Below are positions 28,600 to 37,383 of a DNA stretch of 64,000 nt, piece by piece. Location of the stretch: assembly GCF_029893355.1 (NCBI RefSeq), contig NZ_JARZAI010000026.1:49326-113325 (forward strand). Reading direction: 5' to 3'. The DNA comes from Kitasatospora sp. MAA4 (lineage in GTDB: Bacteria; Actinomycetota; Actinomycetes; Streptomycetales; Streptomycetaceae). Made by a program: the position numbers and the translations under genes. How positions within the stretch are numbered: position 1 is the stretch's first letter; every line of letters begins with the position of its first letter. The notes beneath the pieces are model-generated. The model was given only the letters and a program-made list of their open reading frames with translations. It did no database searches and had not been told where the DNA came from.

Positions 28600-30759
28600 A
28601 TGTCGGAGAGTCCCGAGGTGACCGCCGTCGAGATCGCCAGGCTCGCCGGAGTCGGACGGGCGGCGGTCAGCAACTGGCGCCGCCGCCACCCCGACTTCCC
28701 GCAGCCGGTCGGCGGCACCGAGGCCAGCCCCACCTTCGCGCTCGACCGGGTCGAGTCCTGGCTGCGCGGACAGGGCAAGATCGTCGAACTCCCGCTGCTG
28801 GAACGGGCCTGGCAGCAGCTGGAGGCACTGCGCGACGCCGCCTCGCATCCCGCCGCCCTGCTGCTGCCCGCCGGGGCCTTCCTGCTCCTGCTGCACCGCG
28901 CGCCCGAGCGCTGGAGGGAGTTGGCGGACGAGCCCGACACCCGGCTCGCGCTCGCGCTGCCCCGAGCCCTGGCCGAGCTGTCCGCCGCGACCCTTGGCCC
29001 GCCCGGCGCGGCCCTGCTCTCGCTGCCCACGCTTTACGGCAGCACCCAGCTGGAGCTGGCCCGGGTGCTCGCTCGGCTGGCCGCCGAGCACGGTGCGGCG
29101 GCCGGCTACGAGCAGCTGCTGACCCGCTATGCCGAGGCCAACTCCCGTCAGGTCAGCCCGACTCCACCGGAGGCCGCCGCCCTGCTGGCCGCGCTGGCCG
29201 CTGCCGAGCCGCACCTGCACGGCGACCTGCGCAGTGTCCTTGACCCCGCGTGCGGTCTCGGCGCCCTGCTGCTGGCGCTCCCCGCCGACACCGTCCGGTA
29301 TGGCCAGGAGCTGGACCCGGTGCTGGCCGCGGTGGCCCTGCTCCGGCTGGCCCTGCACACCCCCGCGGCCACCCCGGGACCGCTGGCGCTGGAGTTGGGC
29401 ACCGGCGACAGCCTGCGCGCCGACGCCCACCCCGGGCTGCTCGCCGACGCAGTGCTCTGCCAGCCCCCGTACAACGAACGCGACTGGGGCCACGACGAGT
29501 TGCGCTACGACTCGCGCTGGCTCTTCGACCAGGTGCCGCCCCGCGCAGAGTCCGAACTCGCCTGGCTGCTGCACTGCCTGGCGCACACCCGCCCCGGCGG
29601 CCTGACCGCCCTGCTGCTGCCGCCCACGGTGGCCTCCCGGCGGGCCGGGCGGCGGCTGCGCGCCGAGCTGCTGCGCTCGGGCGCGCTGCGCGCGGTGGTC
29701 GCGCTGCCGGCCGGCGTCGCGCCGCCGTACGGCGTGCCGCTGCACCTGTGGCTGCTGCGCCGCCCCGACCCGCAGGACCAGGCGGCGGCCCCCCGGCGGC
29801 TGCTGCTGCTCGACGCCACCGCCACCCAGCCGGCCGCTGCCCAGAGCGCCACCGCGGCGTCCGGGGGCCGCGACCGGATCGGCTGGCCCGAGCTGCGCCG
29901 CACCGTCCTGGAGACCTGGCAGGCCTTCGACGGCGCCGCCCGGACCGGCGGCCCGACCCCGGCCGACCGGCCCGGCGTGCACCGGGTGCTGGACGCCATC
30001 GACCTGCTGGACGACGAGACCGACCTCTCCCCGGCCCGCCACCTGCCGCCCGCCACGCCGGTCGGCGGCGCCGCCGCGCTGGAGCACCTGCACGGACGGC
30101 TGGCCGAGGTGCTGACCGGGCTGGCCGGCCTGGACGAGGCGCTGCCCCCGGTCGCCGAGCCCGCCGAGCGGACGGCTGCACCCATGATCACCATCGGCGA
30201 GCTGGTCCGGGCCGGGGCGCTGGAGGTGCACTCCTCCGGCCAGGGCCCGGCCACCCGGCCGGCCGACGACGGTGCGGCGGGCGGCGTCCCGGTGCTGACG
30301 GAGCAGGAGCTGACGGCCGACCGGCCGCCCGCCCAGCTGGCCGATCCCGCCGCGGACCTGGTGCTGACCCGGCCCGGCGACGTGCTGACCCCCGTCCTCG
30401 GCGCTGGGGTGGCCGTGGTGGTCCGGCCCGGCGACCGGACCGACGGCGTGGCGCTCGGCCGTCAGCTGCACCTGCTGCGGCCCGATCCCGCCGTGCTCGA
30501 CCCCGAGTTCGTGGCCGGCCGTCTGCGCTCCACGGCCGGCAGCCGCCGGGCCAGCAGCCACGCCTCCACCACCGCCCGGCTGGACGTGCGCCGGGTGCAG
30601 CTGCCCAGGCTGCCGATCGAGCGCCAGCAGGAGCTGGGCGAGGCGTTCCGCCGGGTCGCCGCGTTCGAGACGGAGCTGCGCCGGGCCGGCGAACTGGGCC
30701 GCCGACTGGCCCAGGGCCTCACCGACGGACTGGCCGAGGGGGATCTGACGCCTCGTTGA
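28600..30759 (+). CDS. HTH-fused N6-adenine methylase-like protein (HsdM type) without a restriction partner
   Basis: A 719-residue protein. The N-terminal ~55 residues form a MerR-like HTH (VEIARLAGVGRAAVSNWRRR, then TFALDRVESWL). Residues about 150-420 are an HsdM-type N6-methylase: the SAM loop LDPACGLGALLLAL at 214-227, and QPPY at 288-291 where active enzymes usually have NPPY/F. The C-terminal ~180 residues recall an HsdS half, ending LPIERQQELGEAFRRVAAFE plus a coiled stretch. No HsdR or separate HsdS lies nearby. The ATG at 28600 follows CAGGAGGAG. A membrane protein and a Ser/Thr kinase follow on the same strand. It may methylate DNA or only bind it. Confidence 0.72.
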   Translation: MSESPEVTAVEIARLAGVGRAAVSNWRRRHPDFPQPVGGTEASPTFALDRVESWLRGQGKIVELPLLERAWQQLEALRDAASHPAALLLPAGAFLLLLHRAPERWRELADEPDTRLALALPRALAELSAATLGPPGAALLSLPTLYGSTQLELARVLARLAAEHGAAAGYEQLLTRYAEANSRQVSPTPPEAAALLAALAAAEPHLHGDLRSVLDPACGLGALLLALPADTVRYGQELDPVLAAVALLRLALHTPAATPGPLALELGTGDSLRADAHPGLLADAVLCQPPYNERDWGHDELRYDSRWLFDQVPPRAESELAWLLHCLAHTRPGGLTALLLPPTVASRRAGRRLRAELLRSGALRAVVALPAGVAPPYGVPLHLWLLRRPDPQDQAAAPRRLLLLDATATQPAAAQSATAASGGRDRIGWPELRRTVLETWQAFDGAARTGGPTPADRPGVHRVLDAIDLLDDETDLSPARHLPPATPVGGAAALEHLHGRLAEVLTGLAGLDEALPPVAEPAERTAAPMITIGELVRAGALEVHSSGQGPATRPADDGAAGGVPVLTEQELTADRPPAQLADPAADLVLTRPGDVLTPVLGAGVAVVVRPGDRTDGVALGRQLHLLRPDPAVLDPEFVAGRLRSTAGSRRASSHASTTARLDVRRVQLPRLPIERQQELGEAFRRVAAFETELRRAGELGRRLAQGLTDGLAEGDLTPR

Positions 30760-30816
30760 CCCGGGCGCGGTACGGTGTCGACTCGTCCACCACCACCCGC
30801 ACGGGAGCGCGAACCC

Positions 30817-31317
30817 ATGGCAGGCCACTACCCGGAGCAGTTCGGGCCGCCGCCCGGTCAACCGCGGGTGCCGCCGGGCCCGTTCGGCGTCCCGGCCAAG
30901 GTGCTGCTCAGTCTGCTCCCGGTAGTGACCGCCGGACTGCTCGGATTCGTCCCCGCGCTGCTGCTCGCCCGGCGGCGCCGCAGGGGCGTGGACGTCGCGG
31001 CCGTGGTCGTCTTCGGGTGCCTGCTCGCGCTGATGATGGTCTGCGGGGTGATCGCGGGCCAGGACAAGCGGCAGGTGGTGGCCAACGGCATCGGCATGGG
31101 CACGATGGTGGTGCTGATCTTCGTGCCGCCGGTGCACTTCCTGCTGATGGACCGTCGGGCGGTCTGGGGCGCGCCGGTCGTGCCGGTGGCGCCGCCGTAC
31201 TACCCGATGGCGGGCTACCCGGGCTACCAGCCGCAACAGCCGCAACAGCCGGTCGACGAGCTCCAGCAGCTCGGCGAGCTGCTGCGCCGGCAGGCCGAGG
31301 GCGGCGGCGGCCGATGA
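30817..31317 (+). CDS. Small membrane protein of unknown function
   Basis: A 166-residue protein with a Pro/Gly-rich cytoplasmic head and three hydrophobic segments: VLLSLLPVVTAGLLGFVPAL, VAAVVVFGCLLALMMVCGVI and GMGTMVVLIFVPPVHFLL. A Tyr/Pro/Gln-rich tail (YPGYQPQQPQQPVDEL) follows. The ATG at 30817 follows GGGAG. Its stop overlaps the kinase start as ATGA, so it is translationally coupled to the Ser/Thr kinase and may be its membrane partner or substrate; that link is inferred from overlap only. Confidence 0.75.
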   Translation: MAGHYPEQFGPPPGQPRVPPGPFGVPAKVLLSLLPVVTAGLLGFVPALLLARRRRRGVDVAAVVVFGCLLALMMVCGVIAGQDKRQVVANGIGMGTMVVLIFVPPVHFLLMDRRAVWGAPVVPVAPPYYPMAGYPGYQPQQPQQPVDELQQLGELLRRQAEGGGGR

Positions 31318-33008
31318 CCGGGGCCCGGGTGATCGACGGGCGCTACCGGCTGGCCGAGAAGATCGGCCACGGCGGCATGGGCCAGGTCTGGGCCGGCTAC
31401 GACGAGCGGCTCGACCGCCGGGTGGCCGTCAAGCTGCTCCGCACCGACCTGCTGCTTGCCGCCGAAGCCGCGGACGTCCGGGAGGGCCGCGAGGACCTGC
31501 GCCGCCGCTTCCTGCGCGAGTGCCGGATCACCGCCGCGATGGACCACCCGGGCCTGGTCACCGTCTTCGACGCGGGCGAGGACGCCGGCGAGCTCTACCT
31601 GGTCATGCAGCGGGTCCCCGGGGTCAGCCTCGGCGACCTGATCGCCGAGGAGAGCCCGTTCCCGATCGAGTGGGCGGTCGCGGTGGCCGCCCAGATCTGC
31701 GCCGCGCTCTCGGTGGTGCACGCCGTCCCGGTGGTCCACCGCGACCTGAAGCCCAGCAATGTGATGGTCCGTGAGGACGGCCGGGTGGTGGTCCTGGACC
31801 TCGGCATCGCGACCGCGCTGGACCGCGAGCACACCCGGCTGACGATGACCGGCGTGCCGATCGGCAGCCCGTCCTACATGGCGCCCGAGCAGGCGCTCTC
31901 CGGCGCCGTCGACCCGCGCAGCGACCTGTACGCGCTCGGCTGCCTGCTGCACGAGATGCTCGCCGGCGAGGAGCCGTTCCGGGCGCCCACCGCGCTCGGC
32001 GTGCTGCGCCGCCAGGTGGACGAACCGCCGGTGCCGCTGCGGCGGTTGCGGCCCGAAGTGCCGGCCGTACTGGAGGCGCTGGTACTCGACCTGCTGGCCA
32101 AGCGGCCCGCGGACCGGCCCGCCGACGCCCAGGCGGTGCACCGGCGGCTGCTCCCGCTGCTGCCCCCGCCGAGCGGCTCCGGCGCGCCGCGACCCGGTCC
32201 ACTGCCGGACCCGACGGCGCCCTACCGCCACCCGCACCACCCGCTGCCCGCGCCACCGAGCGCGCAGCCGGCGCCGCCGCCGTACGCCGCCGTCCCCGCG
32301 CCGGCCATGCCGCCGCTCCCTCCGGCGGCCACCCCGCCGCCCGGCCTCGTACCGCCGCGGCCCGCAGCGACCACCGACCTCGCGGCGGCCTGCGGCGAGG
32401 TCTCCGACCTCCTCGCGGCGCACCGCTACGCCGAGGTGATCGACCTGGCCGCCCGGCTGCTTCCGCTCGCCCGGGCCGAGCACGGCGACCGGGCGCCGCT
32501 GGTCCGCACACTGCGCACGATCTACGCCCGCACGCTGCTCCAGGAGCGCCAGTACCGCGCCGCGCTGCCGGAGTACCAGCTGCTCGCCACCGTCGCCGCC
32601 GCCGAGGGCGGGCCGCACGACCCGCAGGCCCTGGACCACCGGCGCAAGGCCGCCGGCTGCCTGGAGCAGCTCGGCCGCGCCCCGGAGGCGCTGGCCGAGT
32701 ACCGCGCGCTGCTGGCCGGTCACACCGCCCGGCTGGAGGCGGGCCTGGACACCGACCCGGCCCGCTGCTTCGACCTGCGCGAGCGGATCGGCCTGCTGCT
32801 GGCCGGCGCCGGCGACACCGACGGGGCCTGGGAGTGGCTGCTGGCGCTGCTCTTCGACCGCGAACCCCGGCTCGGCCCGCACCACCCCGACGTCAGCCGG
32901 CTGCGCCAGCACCTGGACCAGCTCCAGCACCACCGCCGGACCGGCCCGCAGCCGCTGGACCCGCGCACCGGTAGCTGGCCCGATCCCCGGCTGCGCCCGT
33001 ACGGGTGA
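31314..33008 (+). CDS. Serine/threonine protein kinase with a TPR-like C-terminus
   Basis: A 564-residue Hanks-type kinase. The Gly loop (KIGHGGMGQVWAGYDE), the catalytic lysine (RRVAVKLLR), the catalytic loop HRDLKPSN with His142-Arg-Asp144, the metal motif DLG instead of DFG, and the SPSYMAPEQ segment are all visible within residues 1-275. A Pro-rich linker (about 280-350) leads to a helical, TPR-like domain. There is no membrane segment, so it is soluble or held by the coupled membrane protein. The start is fixed by the ATGA overlap. The domain order resembles actinobacterial kinases with tetratricopeptide tails. Confidence 0.9.
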   Translation: MTGARVIDGRYRLAEKIGHGGMGQVWAGYDERLDRRVAVKLLRTDLLLAAEAADVREGREDLRRRFLRECRITAAMDHPGLVTVFDAGEDAGELYLVMQRVPGVSLGDLIAEESPFPIEWAVAVAAQICAALSVVHAVPVVHRDLKPSNVMVREDGRVVVLDLGIATALDREHTRLTMTGVPIGSPSYMAPEQALSGAVDPRSDLYALGCLLHEMLAGEEPFRAPTALGVLRRQVDEPPVPLRRLRPEVPAVLEALVLDLLAKRPADRPADAQAVHRRLLPLLPPPSGSGAPRPGPLPDPTAPYRHPHHPLPAPPSAQPAPPPYAAVPAPAMPPLPPAATPPPGLVPPRPAATTDLAAACGEVSDLLAAHRYAEVIDLAARLLPLARAEHGDRAPLVRTLRTIYARTLLQERQYRAALPEYQLLATVAAAEGGPHDPQALDHRRKAAGCLEQLGRAPEALAEYRALLAGHTARLEAGLDTDPARCFDLRERIGLLLAGAGDTDGAWEWLLALLFDREPRLGPHHPDVSRLRQHLDQLQHHRRTGPQPLDPRTGSWPDPRLRPYG

Positions 33009-33135
33009 CCCGTTCGGGTGACCCGTTCGGTCCCGGGTCTGGGCAACGACCCGTCAGCCTCCCTATCCTCAGGTCCGTCAGGAGATACCCAGAGCAACGA
33101 GTCGTCACAGCGTTTGCGCCCCCGGGAGGCCCCGC

Positions 33136-33768
33136 GTGATCCGCAGCAGCTCCGTCCTCCGTCGTACCGTCCCCGCCGTCGGCGCCCTGGTGGCCGCCGT
33201 CGTGCTCAGCGCCTGCGGCGGGGTGTCGCATCCGGGCGCCGCTGCCGTGGTCGGCCAGGACAAGATCACCGTCTCCGCGCTGCAGGCCCGGATGGCCGAG
33301 GTCCGCAGCGAGGGCGCCGCCCAGCCCGCCGCCTCGTACCAGGAGCCGGCCGACCTGGCCCAGTCCACCGTCACGCAGATGGTGATGGGCCTGGTGGTGG
33401 ACCACGCGCTCGCCACCCACGGCCAGTCGGTCTCCGCCACCGAGGTCGCCCAGGCCCGCCAGGCGGAGGCCCTGGCCCTGGGCGGGGAGCCCGCGCTCGA
33501 CCAGACGCTGCTGGTGAAGCAGCAGGTGCCGACCGAGCAGATCGACGCGTTCTACCAGCAGTGGCTCGGCATGCAGAAGCTGGCCGGGCTGACGGGCCAG
33601 CAACTCGGCACCCCCCAGGGCAACGCGGCCCTGAGCCAGCTGCTGGCGCAGTCCGCCACCGAGCTGAAGGTCAGCGTCAACCCGCGCTACGGCAGTTGGG
33701 ACGACCAGCACGCCATGCTGAACGGGCCCAGCGCCGCCTGGCTCCCGCCGACCGCGCCGGCCGCCTGA
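33136..33768 (+). CDS. SurA N-terminal-like lipoprotein
   Basis: A 210-residue exported lipoprotein with the lipobox LSAC at about residue 26. The rest resembles the helical SurA-N chaperone domain (AAAVVGQDKITVSALQARMAEV, VVDHALATHGQSVSATEVAQ), without a PPIase (parvulin) domain. The GTG at 33136 is preceded by GGGAGG. It probably assists folding of exported proteins at the membrane surface. In many Streptomyces such a gene sits just upstream of mazG, as here. The chaperone role is inferred from the fold. Confidence 0.82.
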   Translation: MIRSSSVLRRTVPAVGALVAAVVLSACGGVSHPGAAAVVGQDKITVSALQARMAEVRSEGAAQPAASYQEPADLAQSTVTQMVMGLVVDHALATHGQSVSATEVAQARQAEALALGGEPALDQTLLVKQQVPTEQIDAFYQQWLGMQKLAGLTGQQLGTPQGNAALSQLLAQSATELKVSVNPRYGSWDDQHAMLNGPSAAWLPPTAPAA

Positions 33769-33780
33769 GAGCCGGTGGGG

Positions 33781-34305
33781 TCAACTCCACGCTGACGCCA
33801 GCAGCGCGAGCCCGAACATCCCGAGCCCGCCGAGTCCGCCGACCGCACCCACCCACCCCGCGCGCCGGGTGGTGCGGGAGGGCACGCCGCCTCGCGGAAA
33901 CGGGGCGATCGCCAGCACGCCGATCGTGCCGAACGCCACCGATTCGAGCGCCAGCCCCAGCGACAGCGAGTCCACGGTCGGGCTCACCTCGTGGTACGTG
34001 CGCGGGGCTTCCCACTGGACGGGGAAGTCCAGCCGCGAGGTCAGCGGGGCGTCCATCGCGGCGTCCTGGTCGACCACGCGCCCGTCGTCCGAGCGGAACG
34101 TGCCGTAGCAGGTGGTGGTCCTGCTCTTGCCGCTCCCGACGCTCCGGCAGCCCACCGTGTGGAACTCGCCGGACTTCCCGGCCAGGTGCAGCTCGTACGC
34201 CAGGTTGTGCAGGCAGAAGGCCAGCGCGCCGGCCCCCGCGACCAGGAACAGCACACCCATCACCCAGGACCGCCTGGTCCGCTCCCTCGTCCGCATGTCG
34301 GCCAC
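33781..34305 (-). CDS. Membrane protein resembling DUF3592 proteins
   Basis: A 174-residue protein with an N-terminal membrane segment (VMGVLFLVAGAGALAFCLHN) and two C-terminal ones (LGLALESVAFGTIGVLAI; AGWVGAVGGLGGLGMFGLAL). The extracytoplasmic loop carries two cysteines (TVGCRSVG, TTTCYGTF). The layout fits DUF3592-like proteins of unknown function. GTG 34305 and ATG 34296 are both possible starts; the latter has GGTGG five bases upstream. It is convergent with the SurA-like gene and divergent from mazG. Confidence 0.68.
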   Translation of the reverse strand: MADMRTRERTRRSWVMGVLFLVAGAGALAFCLHNLAYELHLAGKSGEFHTVGCRSVGSGKSRTTTCYGTFRSDDGRVVDQDAAMDAPLTSRLDFPVQWEAPRTYHEVSPTVDSLSLGLALESVAFGTIGVLAIAPFPRGGVPSRTTRRAGWVGAVGGLGGLGMFGLALLASAWS

Positions 34306-34349
34306 CGTACTGTCCGCGGACAGCTCGGCCGAGGCTGCCCCCCGCGCGG

Positions 34350-34355
34350 TAAATT
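34350..34355 (+). promoter_or_regulatory. -10 box of a probable leaderless mazG transcript
   Basis: TAAATT lies six bases before the GTG at 34362. No ribosome binding site is visible, so transcription probably starts at or next to the start codon. Confidence 0.5.
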
Positions 34356-34361
34356 CGAACC

Positions 34362-35357
34362 GTGGACACCTCCGGACTCACCCTGCTCACCACCACCCAC
34401 CGCGTCGCCCCCGGCCTGCTGAGCTGGCCCGCCTGGGAGGCGCTGCGCAGCGCTCCGCTGGTGCTCGCGGCCGACCCCGGGCACCCGCAACTGCCTGCGC
34501 TGGCCCGGGCCGGGGTGGCGGTCGAGCTGATCGAGCGCGGCACCGCGCCCGCGCTGGCCCGGCTGCTGGTCGAGCGGGCGCCGCTGCTCTGGCTGGGCAG
34601 CCCGGACGGCGACCCGGGGCTGACCGACGCACTGGCCCGCCTCGCGGTCGAGCAGGCCGGCAGCGTCCCCGAGATCGAACTGCTGCCCGGCTCCTACGAC
34701 CTGCCGGGTGCCCGGCTGCTGGACCTGGTGGCGGTGATGGACCGGCTGCGCTCGCCCGGCGGCTGCCCCTGGGACGCCGAGCAGACCCACGCCACGCTGG
34801 TGAAGTACCTGGTGGAGGAGGCGTTCGAGCTGGTCGAGGCGATCGAGGAGGGCGACCGCCAGACGCTGCGTGAGGAGCTCGGCGACGTGCTGCTCCAGGT
34901 CTTCTTCCACGCCCGGATCGCCGAGGAGCACGCGGAGGACCCGTTCTCCATCGACGAGGTGGCCGGGGACATCGTGGAGAAGCTGATGTACCGCCACCCG
35001 CACGTCTTCGGCGACTCCGAAGCGGACACCACCGCCGAGGTGGAGGCCAACTGGGAGACGCTCAAGGCGGCGGAGAAGCAGGACCGGGACTCCGTGCTCG
35101 ACGGCGTGCCGGCCGGGCTGCCCGCGCTGGCGTACGCGGCCAAGCTGGTCTCGCGGGTGCGCCGGGCGGGCTTCGACGCCGTCCCGGACGCCCCGTACGC
35201 GCTGCCGGCCGAGCTGGACGAGGCCGCCGCGGGCCGGCTGCTGCTGGCCGTCGTGCAGCGCGCGCACGACGCGGGAGTGGACCCGGACGCGGCGCTGCGC
35301 GCGGCCGCTCGCGGCTACCGCGACGCCGTCCGCGCGGCGGAGGGCCACGCCTCCTAG
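34362..35357 (+). CDS. mazG: MazG nucleoside triphosphate pyrophosphohydrolase
   Basis: MazG hydrolyses (d)NTPs to monophosphates, limiting aberrant nucleotides. The 331-residue protein has a divergent N-terminal ~115 residues (LTLLTTTHRVAPGLLSWPAW), reminiscent of a shrunken tetrapyrrole-methylase domain as in YabN-type fusions. The MazG domain follows with RLRSPGGCPWDAEQTHATL, the metal-binding helix VEEAFELVEAIEE and ELGDVLLQVFFHARIAEE. A second, weaker helical bundle continues to the C-terminus. No Shine-Dalgarno precedes the GTG. It ends four bases into the convergent 35354 gene. Confidence 0.9.
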   Translation: MDTSGLTLLTTTHRVAPGLLSWPAWEALRSAPLVLAADPGHPQLPALARAGVAVELIERGTAPALARLLVERAPLLWLGSPDGDPGLTDALARLAVEQAGSVPEIELLPGSYDLPGARLLDLVAVMDRLRSPGGCPWDAEQTHATLVKYLVEEAFELVEAIEEGDRQTLREELGDVLLQVFFHARIAEEHAEDPFSIDEVAGDIVEKLMYRHPHVFGDSEADTTAEVEANWETLKAAEKQDRDSVLDGVPAGLPALAYAAKLVSRVRRAGFDAVPDAPYALPAELDEAAAGRLLLAVVQRAHDAGVDPDAALRAAARGYRDAVRAAEGHAS

Positions 35358-35782
35358 GAGGCCCTGCGCTCCACCGCGGCCTGCGAGGAGGCCGTCCGCT
35401 GCTGCGGGAGGACCTCGGCGATCGCCTGGCTGAGCGGTTCGAGCAGCTCGGCGAGCCGGTGCAGGTGGCCGGGCAGTTCTGCCAGCGCGACGATCCGCTC
35501 GCCGTCCGGGCCGGCCACGCAGAACAGGTCGATCGGTCCGAGGTGCTTCTCGGCGGTGTCCACCAGCGCGGCGATGTCGCTGGGCTGGTGGATGTCACTG
35601 CTGACGCCGATCACCGGGCAGCCGGGACGGTCCAGGGCGGTCGCGAGGTCCTCGGCCACCCCCGGGTGCGGATCGGCGACCAGCAGGCCCGCGGCGCCCG
35701 CGGCGACGAACCGGCGAGCCGGTCCCGCCCCGTCGCCGCCGGTCAGTACCGCGATGACCACCACTGCCCCGGCTACCCGCAT
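35354..35782 (-). CDS. Truncated short-chain-dehydrogenase-like protein
   Basis: A 142-residue protein resembling only the N-terminal Rossmann half of an SDR enzyme. It has a glycine motif (TGGDGAGPARRF), an acidic residue after the second strand (LLVADPHPG), and LVDTAEKHLGPIDLFCVAG in place of the NAG strand. The catalytic Ser, Tyr and Lys region is absent, and the protein ends in an unrelated helical tail. The start ATG 35782 is supported by GGGAGGAGCG upstream. It could be a decayed oxidoreductase kept as a small nucleotide-binding protein. No partner gene suggests a function. Confidence 0.6.
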   Translation of the reverse strand: MRVAGAVVVIAVLTGGDGAGPARRFVAAGAAGLLVADPHPGVAEDLATALDRPGCPVIGVSSDIHQPSDIAALVDTAEKHLGPIDLFCVAGPDGERIVALAELPGHLHRLAELLEPLSQAIAEVLPQQRTASSQAAVERRAS

Positions 35783-35908
35783 GGCCCGCTCCTCCCTTGG
35801 ACGCCACCGCACGGCGTCCGCGTATCGGAGGATCGTAGGCGCGCCGCGACCCTCCGCAAACAGGGATTACCCCCCAGGTGACCAGACTCACTCCTCGCGC
35901 GGACCGGA

Positions 35909-35914
35909 TACGGT
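35909..35914 (+). promoter_or_regulatory. -10 box of a probable leaderless P450 transcript
   Basis: TACGGT lies six bases before the ATG at 35921, with no ribosome binding site between. Confidence 0.45.
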
Positions 35915-35920
35915 CGGGAC

Positions 35921-37198
35921 ATGCCGGACCAGCCCCAGACCACTCACCAGCAGCCTTCCAGGCCCGACCTCTTCACCTGGGAGTTCGCCGCCGATCCCTA
36001 CCCGGCGTACGCCTGGTTGCGCGAGCACTCCCCGGTGCACCGCACCACGCTCCCGAGCGGGGTCGACGCCTGGTTGGTGACCCGGTACGCCGACGCACGC
36101 CAGGCGCTCGCGGACGGCCGGCTCTCCAAGAACCCGTCGCACCACAGCGGGCAGGCGCACCGCACCGGCCGGGTGGGGATCCCGGGCGAGCGCAGCGCCG
36201 ACCTGATGACGCACCTGCTGAACATCGACCCGCCCGACCACACCCGGCTGCGCCGACTCGTCTCGAAGGCGTTCACCCCGGGCCGGGTGGCCGAGTTCCA
36301 GCCCCGGGTGCAGCAGCTGACCGACCGGCTGATCTCCGACTTCGCCGCGCGCGGCTCGGCCGACCTGATCCACGAGTTCGCCTTCCCGCTGCCCATCTAC
36401 GCGATCTGCGACCTGCTGGGCGTCCCGCCGGAGGACCAGGACGACTTCCGGGACTGGGCGGGCATGATGATCCGCCACGGCGGCGGCCCGCGCGGCGGGG
36501 TGGCCCGCGCGGTGAAGCGGATGCGGACGTACCTGGCGGAGCTGATCCACCGCAAGCGGGCTGACCTGGGCGACGACCTGATCTCCGGCCTGATCCGGGC
36601 CAGCGACCACGGCGAGCACCTCACCGAGAACGAGGCCGCGGCGATGGCCTTCATCCTGCTCTTCGCCGGCTTCGAGACGACGGTCAACCTGATCGGCAAC
36701 GGGATGTACGCGCTGCTGCGCCACCCCGAGCAGCGGGCGCTGCTGCAGGACTCCCTCGCCCGCGGCGAGAGCGGCCTGCTGGCCACCGCCGTCGAGGAAC
36801 TGCTGCGCTACGACGGTCCGGTGGAGCTGGCCACCTGGCGGTTCGCGGTGGCGCCGCTGCGGATCGGCGAGGTGGACATCCCGGTCGGTGATCCGGTGCT
36901 GGTGGTGCTGGCCGCGGCCGACCGCGACCCGGCCCGGTTCGCCGCCGAGAACACCCTCGACCTGGCCCGCGCCGACAATCCGCACCTGGGCTTCGGGCAC
37001 GGGATCCACTACTGCATCGGCGCCCCGCTGGCCCGCCTGGAAGGGCAGGCGGCCCTCGCCACGCTGCTCACCCGGCTGCCGGACATCCAGCTCTCCGCGA
37101 GCGCCGGGGAATTGCGCTGGCGCGGTGGTCTGATCATGCGCGGCCTGCGGGAACTCCCGGTCGAGTTCACTCCTGAAAAGGCGTCGGCCACCGCCTGA
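35921..37198 (+). CDS. Cytochrome P450 (CYP107-like)
   Basis: A soluble 425-residue bacterial P450. The I-helix oxygen-activation motif is FAGFETT, the K-helix ExxR is EELLR, and the heme loop is HLGFGHGIHYCIGAPLAR with the axial Cys. It opens with DLFTWEFAADPYPAYAWLRE, the typical start of class I Streptomyces P450s. No ferredoxin, reductase or biosynthetic genes are nearby, so redox partners and substrate are unknown. It is transcribed away from the truncated SDR gene, probably as a leaderless message. Confidence 0.9.
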   Translation: MPDQPQTTHQQPSRPDLFTWEFAADPYPAYAWLREHSPVHRTTLPSGVDAWLVTRYADARQALADGRLSKNPSHHSGQAHRTGRVGIPGERSADLMTHLLNIDPPDHTRLRRLVSKAFTPGRVAEFQPRVQQLTDRLISDFAARGSADLIHEFAFPLPIYAICDLLGVPPEDQDDFRDWAGMMIRHGGGPRGGVARAVKRMRTYLAELIHRKRADLGDDLISGLIRASDHGEHLTENEAAAMAFILLFAGFETTVNLIGNGMYALLRHPEQRALLQDSLARGESGLLATAVEELLRYDGPVELATWRFAVAPLRIGEVDIPVGDPVLVVLAAADRDPARFAAENTLDLARADNPHLGFGHGIHYCIGAPLARLEGQAALATLLTRLPDIQLSASAGELRWRGGLIMRGLRELPVEFTPEKASATA

Positions 37199-37383
37199 CG
37201 GCGTGTCGAGCGTGTCGAATTCAGCTGCTCGGGCGACGGCATGAAAGCGCATCAACTCGGACAAACAGCCTCCGTTGGTAGGCGATCAATGACGGACCGT
37301 AATTCTGGTGTGATGTGCGCGATATGAGCTTGTGATTGGTGTGGCTATCTGCCTACCCTCCGTGGAGTTCGCACCTGCGAACC

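Noticed and set aside
28600..33008. Assignment as a complete Pgl or type I restriction system
   Set aside because: PglZ/PglY, HsdR and a separate HsdS are absent, and the kinase and methylase do not have the PglW/PglX layouts.
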